Below are positions 58,317-64,000 of a stretch of DNA of 64,000 nt, one piece after another. Where the stretch lies: the NCBI RefSeq assembly GCF_003097135.1, contig NZ_QEQL01000006.1, positions 308,729 to 372,728 of the forward strand, given 5' to 3'. The notes beneath the pieces were generated by a model. The model was not told where the DNA came from. It saw only the letters and a list, made by a program, of their open reading frames with translations, and did not search any database. Both the position numbers and the translations under genes were made by a program. This stretch comes from Pseudomonas sp. URIL14HWK12:I12 (lineage in GTDB: Bacteria; Pseudomonadota; Gammaproteobacteria; Pseudomonadales; Pseudomonadaceae). Within the stretch, counting starts at the first letter, position 1; the number at the start of each line of letters is the position of its first letter.

Positions 58317-58729
58317 CACATCACCGTCCGCTTAACAAAGGAGGTTGCCAGTGGCAGCTTGGCTGCGGCCAGGGCAAATGCCTCGCGAGCGAGCTGCTCG
58401 GAAACACCCTCGATTTCATACAGGACTTTGCCTGGCTGAATCTGGGCAACCCAATATTCGACGCTACCCTTACCTTTACCCATCCGCACTTCGAGAGGCT
58501 TCTTGGTGACCGGCTTGTCCGGGAACACGCGAATCCAGATCTTGCCGCCACGTTTTACGTGACGGGTCAGCGCACGACGCGCGGACTCGATCTGACGAGC
58601 GGTGAGACGACCACGAGCAACAGCTTTCAGTGCGAATTCACCGAAGCTGACTTTGCTACCGCGCTGAGCCAGACCACGGTTGTGGCCAGTCATCTGCTTG
58701 CGGAATTTTGTACGCTTTGGTTGCAACAT
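58316..58729 (-). CDS. rplP: 50S ribosomal protein L16
   Basis: A 137-residue L16, needed for A-site tRNA positioning; [19 protein letters not shown] and [24 protein letters not shown] core ([20 protein letters not shown]) are typical. Confidence 0.97.
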
Positions 58730-58741
58730 TTGGCGTACCCC

Positions 58742-59428
58742 TTACTTGGCAGCTTTTTTACGAGGCGCTGGCGCTTGAGGCTTCAGCTCTTCTTGGCGAC
58801 CACCAATTACTTCGCCTTTGAAGATCCAAACCTTCACACCGATCACACCGTAAGTGGTGTGGGCTTCGTAGGTTGCATAGTCGATGTCGGCACGCAGGGT
58901 GTGCAGAGGCACACGACCTTCGCGATACCATTCAGTACGTGCGATTTCAGCACCGCCGAGACGACCGCTGACCTGGATCTTGATGCCTTTGGCACCAATG
59001 CGCATGGCGTTCTGAACGGCGCGCTTCATAGCGCGACGGAACATCACACGACGCTCCAGCTGCTGGGCTACGCTCTGGGCAACCAGCATACCGTCGAGCT
59101 CCGGCTTGCGGATCTCTTCGATGTTGATGTGCACAGGCACACCCATTTGCTTGGTCAGGTCCTGACGCAGTTTTTCAACATCCTCACCCTTCTTGCCGAT
59201 CACGATGCCGGGACGAGCGGTGTGGATGGTGATGCGTGCGGTTTGAGCCGGGCGATGAATATCGATACGGCTAACGGACGCGCTTTTTAGTTTGTCTTGG
59301 AGGTACTCACGCGTCTTCAGATCTGCAAGCAGATAATCGGCGTAAGTCTTACCGCCTGCATACCAGACGGAGGTGTGCTCCTTGACGATTCCCAGGCGGA
59401 TGCCAACGGGATGTACTTTCTGACCCAT
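58742..59428 (-). CDS. rpsC: 30S ribosomal protein S3
   Basis: A 228-residue S3 with a KH domain (RPGIVIGKKGEDVEKLR) and the mRNA-entry C-terminal domain. MGQKVHPVGIRLG is the standard start; the frame continues to 59512 inside rplV. Confidence 0.97.
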   Translation of the reverse strand: MGQKVHPVGIRLGIVKEHTSVWYAGGKTYADYLLADLKTREYLQDKLKSASVSRIDIHRPAQTARITIHTARPGIVIGKKGEDVEKLRQDLTKQMGVPVHINIEEIRKPELDGMLVAQSVAQQLERRVMFRRAMKRAVQNAMRIGAKGIKIQVSGRLGGAEIARTEWYREGRVPLHTLRADIDYATYEAHTTYGVIGVKVWIFKGEVIGGRQEELKPQAPAPRKKAAK

Positions 59429-59441
59429 CTGATCGACTCCG

Positions 59442-59774
59442 TTACTTGTCCGCAACCTTGACAGTGATATGGCAAGACCGCTTGACGATGCGATCAGCGC
59501 GGCCTTTGGCACGCGGCATGATGCGCTTCAGCGAACGCCCTTCGTTGACGAAAACAGTCGAGACTTTGAGATCGTCGACGTCTGCGCCTTCGTTGTGCTC
59601 GGCGTTGGCAACGGCCGATTCAAGGACTTTCTTCATGATTTCAGCGGCTTTTTTGCTGCTGAAGGCCAACAGGTTGAGCGCTTCGCCCACCTTCTTCCCG
59701 CGGATCTGGTCGGCGACCAAGCGGGCTTTCTGGGCGGAGATTCGAGCGCCCGACAGCTTAGCGGCTACTTCCAT
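59442..59774 (-). CDS. rplV: 50S ribosomal protein L22
   Basis: A 110-residue L22 whose beta-hairpin lines the exit tunnel; [19 protein letters not shown] and the C-terminal [20 protein letters not shown] region are typical. Confidence 0.97.
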
Positions 59775-59785
59775 TTCCTTACCCC

Positions 59786-60061
59786 TTAGCGCTTGGCTTT
59801 CTTGTCAGCTGCGTGCCCGCGGTAGGTGCGGGTAGCGGCGAACTCGCCCAGTTTATGGCCAACCATGTCTTCGCTCACCAGCACAGGAACGTGCTGACGA
59901 CCGTTGTGAACAGCGATGGTCAAGCCAACCATTTGCGGCAGGATCATCGAACGACGCGACCAGGTTTTCACCGGTTTGCGATCATTCTTTTCCGCCGCCA
60001 CTTCGATCTTCTTCAACAGGTGAAGATCGATAAAAGGACCTTTTTTCAGAGAACGTGGCAC
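59786..60061 (-). CDS. rpsS: 30S ribosomal protein S19
   Basis: A 91-residue S19 of the 30S head; [18 protein letters not shown] and [19 protein letters not shown] are diagnostic. Confidence 0.97.
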
Positions 60062-60077
60062 TGTCGTATCCCTCTAT

Positions 60078-60902
60078 TTACTTGCGACGACGGACGATCA
60101 TTTTGTCGGTACGCTTGTTCGCACGAGTCTTCGCACCCTTGGTTGGGAAGCCCCATGGCGATACCGGATGACGACCACCGGACGTACGACCTTCACCACC
60201 ACCATGCGGGTGGTCAACCGGGTTCATGGCAACACCACGAACGGTTGGGCGAACGCCACGCCAGCGTTTGGCACCAGCTTTACCCAGCGAACGCAGGCTA
60301 TGCTCGGAGTTCGAGACTTCGCCCAGGGTCGCACGGCATTCAGCCAGCACTTTACGCATCTCGCCAGAGCGGAGACGCAGGGTCACGTATACACCTTCAC
60401 GAGCGACGAGCTGTGCCGAAGCACCAGCCGAGCGTGCGATCTGAGCGCCTTTACCAGGCTTCAGCTCGATGGCGTGAACGGTGGAACCGACTGGAATGTT
60501 ACGCAGCTGCAGGGTGTTGCCTGGCTTGATTGGAGCCAGAGCGCCCGAGATAACTTGGTCGCCAGCGCTGACACCTTTCGGGGCCAGGATGTAACGACGC
60601 TCGCCATCAGCGAACAGAACCAGTGCGATGAAAGCAGTACGGTTCGGATCGTATTCGATACGCTCGACAGTGCCGGCGATGCCGTCTTTGTCGTTGCGAC
60701 GGAAGTCGACCAGACGATAGTGCTGCTTGTGGCCACCACCTACGTGACGCGTAGTGATGCGACCATTGTTGTTACGACCACCAGACTTCGATTTCTTTTC
60801 GAGCAGGGCAGCGTGAGGAGCGCCTTTATGGAGCTCCTTGTTGACGACCTTGACCACGAAACGGCGGCCAGCGGAAGTCGGTTTGCATTTAACGATTGCC
60901 AT
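60078..60902 (-). CDS. rplB: 50S ribosomal protein L2
   Basis: A 274-residue L2 needed for peptidyl-transferase centre formation. The conserved C-terminal GVAMNPVDHPHGGGEGR holds the key His. Confidence 0.97.
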   Translation of the reverse strand: MAIVKCKPTSAGRRFVVKVVNKELHKGAPHAALLEKKSKSGGRNNNGRITTRHVGGGHKQHYRLVDFRRNDKDGIAGTVERIEYDPNRTAFIALVLFADGERRYILAPKGVSAGDQVISGALAPIKPGNTLQLRNIPVGSTVHAIELKPGKGAQIARSAGASAQLVAREGVYVTLRLRSGEMRKVLAECRATLGEVSNSEHSLRSLGKAGAKRWRGVRPTVRGVAMNPVDHPHGGGEGRTSGGRHPVSPWGFPTKGAKTRANKRTDKMIVRRRK

Positions 60903-60916
60903 GATGCACCCCTTCC

Positions 60917-61216
60917 TTACTCAGCACTGCTGCTGAAATCGAGATCTTGGCCTGGCTGAAGGGCAACGATTGCCTTCTTCCAGTCATTGCGCTTGCCCAG
61001 ACCGCGAGCAGTACGCTTGGTCTTACCCAGAACATTCAGGGTAGTGACGCTGGCGACTTTCACGTCGAACAGGCTTTCAACGGCCTTCTTGATTTCCAGC
61101 TTGGTAGCATCGGTCGCGACCTTGAAGACGAACTGGCTTTTCTTTTCAGCCAGAACGGTGGCCTTCTCGGAGACGTGCGGGCCAAGCAGAACTTTGAATA
61201 CGCGTTCCTGGTTCAT
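60917..61216 (-). CDS. rplW: 50S ribosomal protein L23
   Basis: A 99-residue L23, the exit-site dock for trigger factor and SRP; MNQERVFKVLLGPHVSEKAT is the typical start. Overlaps rplD by 4 bp. Confidence 0.97.
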   Translation of the reverse strand: MNQERVFKVLLGPHVSEKATVLAEKKSQFVFKVATDATKLEIKKAVESLFDVKVASVTTLNVLGKTKRTARGLGKRNDWKKAIVALQPGQDLDFSSSAE

Positions 61217-61815
61217 CCCAGCAGCTCCTCGAATTTCTTCACGGCGGACACGGTGATCAGCACCTTGTCGTAGGCGATCAGGCTGACCGGATCGGAACCC
61301 TGGACGTCACGAACATCGACGTGCGGCAGGTTACGAGCGGCCAGGTACAGGTTCTGGTCAACGGCTTCAGAGACGATCAGCACGTCGGTCAGACCCAGAC
61401 CATTCAACTTGCCCAGCAGATCCTTGGTTTTCGGCGCTTCAACAGCGAAGTCCTGAACCACGACCAGACGATCGGTACGCACCAGCTCAGCGAGGATGGA
61501 GCGCAGTGCAGCGCGATACATCTTCTTGTTGAGTTTTTGCGAGTGATCTTGAGGGCGAGCAGCGAAAGTGGTACCACCGCCACGCCACAGCGGGCTACGG
61601 ATAGTACCGGCACGAGCGCGACCAGTGCCCTTCTGGCGCCATGGGCGCTTACCGCCACCGGCGACATCCGAACGGCTCTTCTGGGCTTTGCTGCCTTGAC
61701 GGCCGCCAGCCATGTAGGCAACAACGGCCTGGTGAACCAGGGTCTCGTTGAATTCGCCACCAAAAGTCAGCTCGGAAACTTCGATCGCTTGCGCGTCATT
61801 TACATTCAGTTGCAT
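61213..61815 (-). CDS. rplD: 50S ribosomal protein L4
   Basis: A 200-residue L4. The long tunnel-lining loop (KRPWRQKGTGRARAGTIRSP) is intact. In E. coli L4 autoregulates the S10 operon; a Pseudomonas leader with the same structure is not obvious. Confidence 0.97.
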   Translation of the reverse strand: MQLNVNDAQAIEVSELTFGGEFNETLVHQAVVAYMAGGRQGSKAQKSRSDVAGGGKRPWRQKGTGRARAGTIRSPLWRGGGTTFAARPQDHSQKLNKKMYRAALRSILAELVRTDRLVVVQDFAVEAPKTKDLLGKLNGLGLTDVLIVSEAVDQNLYLAARNLPHVDVRDVQGSDPVSLIAYDKVLITVSAVKKFEELLG

Positions 61816-61827
61816 GTCAGTTTCCCC

Positions 61828-62463
61828 TTAACCGCGAGCCTTAACAGCTGGACGCACAATCACGTCACCGCCAGTTGCACCAGGAACGGCGCCCTTGACC
61901 AGCAGCAGATTGCGCTCAGCGTCGACGCGGACAATTTCCAGGGACTGAACGGTCACGCGCTCGGCGCCCATGTGACCGGACATTTTTTTGCCCTTGAATA
62001 CACGACCAGGAGTCTGGCACTGGCCGATGGAGCCCGGGACGCGGTGGGAAACGGAGTTACCGTGGGTGTTGTCCTGACCGCGGAAGTTCCAGCGCTTGAT
62101 GGTACCGGCGAAGCCTTTACCTTTGGACTGGCCGGTAACATCTACCATCTGGCCAGCAGCGAACAGGTCTGCCTTGATCAGGTCGCCGGCCTGGTACTCA
62201 CCCTCTTCGAGGCGGAATTCCAGGACGCTGCGGCCCGCAGCAACGTTTGCTTTAGCGAAATGACCCGCTTGAGCAGCGGTCACGCGCGAAGCGCGACGCT
62301 CGCCGACAGTCACTTGAACTGCACGGTAGCCATCGGATTCTTCGGTTTTGAACTGGGTGACGCGATTCGGCTCGACCTCGATGACCGTAACCGGAATAGA
62401 GACACCATCTTCGGTGAAAATGCGGGTCATGCCGCACTTACGACCGACTACACCAATAGTCAT
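61828..62463 (-). CDS. rplC: 50S ribosomal protein L3
   Basis: A 211-residue L3, an early assembly protein reaching the peptidyl-transferase centre; MTIGVVGRKCGMTRIFTED and the Gln-methylated-type loop RVPGSIGQCQTPGRVFKGK are present. The ATG at 62463 is standard; one at 62496 adds 11 residues. Confidence 0.97.
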   Translation of the reverse strand: MTIGVVGRKCGMTRIFTEDGVSIPVTVIEVEPNRVTQFKTEESDGYRAVQVTVGERRASRVTAAQAGHFAKANVAAGRSVLEFRLEEGEYQAGDLIKADLFAAGQMVDVTGQSKGKGFAGTIKRWNFRGQDNTHGNSVSHRVPGSIGQCQTPGRVFKGKKMSGHMGAERVTVQSLEIVRVDAERNLLLVKGAVPGATGGDVIVRPAVKARG

Positions 62464-62542
62464 GTTGTAAACCTCATGAGTGTACGGGGCTTTCACCCGC
62501 TATGGCCGCCCATTTCAGAGCGTTACACGACCAAGCAGTCGC

Positions 62543-62854
62543 TTAGCCGAGGCTGATCTGTACTTCCACGCCTGCAGCGAGGTCCAGTTTCATCAGCGCA
62601 TCGACGGTTTTGTCGGTAGGCTGAACGATGTCCAGAACACGCTTGTGGGTGCGAATTTCGTACTGATCACGCGCGTCTTTGTTGACGTGCGGAGAGACCA
62701 GAACGGTAAAACGCTCCTTACGAGTAGGCAGTGGGATCGGACCACGCACTTGTGCACCAGTACGTTTCGCGGTTTCCACGATTTCCTGGGTGGATTGGTC
62801 GATCAGGCGATGGTCAAATGCCTTCAACCTGATGCGGATTTGCTGATTTTGCAT
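62543..62854 (-). CDS. rpsJ: 30S ribosomal protein S10 (NusE)
   Basis: A 103-residue S10, which also pairs with NusB in antitermination; [20 protein letters not shown] and [15 protein letters not shown] are typical. First gene of the S10 operon, read from the strong promoter at 62916-62944. Confidence 0.97.
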
Positions 62855-62881
62855 TGGATTTCAGACTCCAGGCTCATTCCC

Positions 62882-62902
62882 AACGGGCGCAATATGCCCG
62901 TT
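62882..62902 (-). other. Small stem-loop in the S10 operon leader
   Basis: A 7-bp stem (AACGGGC / GCCCGTT) with loop GCAATAT in the short leader between the promoter and rpsJ. It could take part in leader-based control, but it is much smaller than the E. coli S10 leader. Confidence 0.4.
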
Positions 62903-62915
62903 AAAAGGAGGCGTG

Positions 62916-62944
62916 ATTCTATAGATGCCCAATTACAGTGTCAA
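62916..62944 (-). promoter_or_regulatory. Strong sigma-70 promoter of the S10 operon
   Basis: On the minus strand TTGACA (62944-62939, perfect -35), a 17-bp spacer and TAGAAT (62921-62916). It begins 7 bp after the tuf terminator and drives rpsJ and following ribosomal genes. Confidence 0.85.
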
Positions 62945-62950
62945 CCGCAT

Positions 62951-62977
62951 AAAAAAAGCCCCCGCTAAGCGGGGGCT
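62951..62977 (-). terminator. Terminator of tuf
   Basis: A perfect 9-bp stem (AGCCCCCGC / GCGGGGGCT) followed on the minus strand by seven T, 21 bp past the tuf stop. Confidence 0.92.
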
Positions 62978-62998
62978 TCTTCTACCAGCGAGCCGAAG

Positions 62999-64000
<1,002 letters not shown>

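Overview
The window is chromosomal DNA of a gamma-proteobacterium, almost certainly Pseudomonas and probably the P. putida group. Coding is dense and GC-rich. The order xseB-ispA-dxs-ribA, nrdR-ribD-ribE-ribBA-ribH-nusB-thiL-pgpA, the zinc-responsive operon next to oprG, and ssb-MFS-uvrA-ferritin-katA-rplQ-rpoA all match the known Pseudomonas gene order. I see no rRNA, tRNA, insertion sequence, prophage or CRISPR array, and no gene-free stretch longer than about 300 bp.

Region 1 (1-9626) is an accessory purine-nitrogen catabolism island of the Klebsiella hpx type. An RpiR-family regulator (HpxU-like) lies between a leftward hpxX-hpxY (AtzG/AtzE-like amidase) unit and a rightward unit of a four-gene polar amino-acid-type ABC importer, hpxJ (ureidoglycine aminotransferase), hpxK (allantoate amidohydrolase) and hpxW (oxamate amidohydrolase). 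The rightward unit has a clear sigma-54 (-24/-12) promoter. An identical 13-bp element, a probable RpiR operator, lies in both control regions.

Region 2 (9640-17163) is variable: an unidentified protein with a four-Cys zinc-ribbon-like motif, an 863-residue chitin-active multimodular enzyme (GH18-CBM-AA10-FnIII-FnIII-CBM) whose LPMO module is internal, a divergent LuxR-type response regulator/histidine kinase pair, a BamE-like lipoprotein and an M24 metallopeptidase.

Region 3 (17344-30018) holds isoprenoid (xseB-ispA-dxs) and riboflavin/thiamine/phospholipid genes (nrdR to ribA), a lipoprotein, a methyltransferase and a CnoX-type thioredoxin-TPR protein.

Region 4 (30075-43823) holds an aldo/keto reductase, a Zur-box-preceded zinc operon (His-rich periplasmic protein, ABC ATPase, permease, DUF3299 protein), oprG, two sugar-nucleotide SDR proteins (one lacking the catalytic Tyr/Lys), an RNase T2, an MDR oxidoreductase with its ribosome binding site in a terminator-like stem, a small HrpK-like protein with phased TTCAC repeats upstream, a gamma-butyrobetaine-hydroxylase-like dioxygenase divergent from a LysR regulator, ssb and a YajR-like MFS transporter.

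Region 5 (44025-64000) holds uvrA, a heme-ligand-less bacterioferritin, katA, then the alpha, spc and S10 ribosomal operons on the minus strand back to a partial tuf. Hairpin-plus-promoter pairs at 52098-52150 and 56109-56212 appear to split the ribosomal cluster into restartable transcription units.
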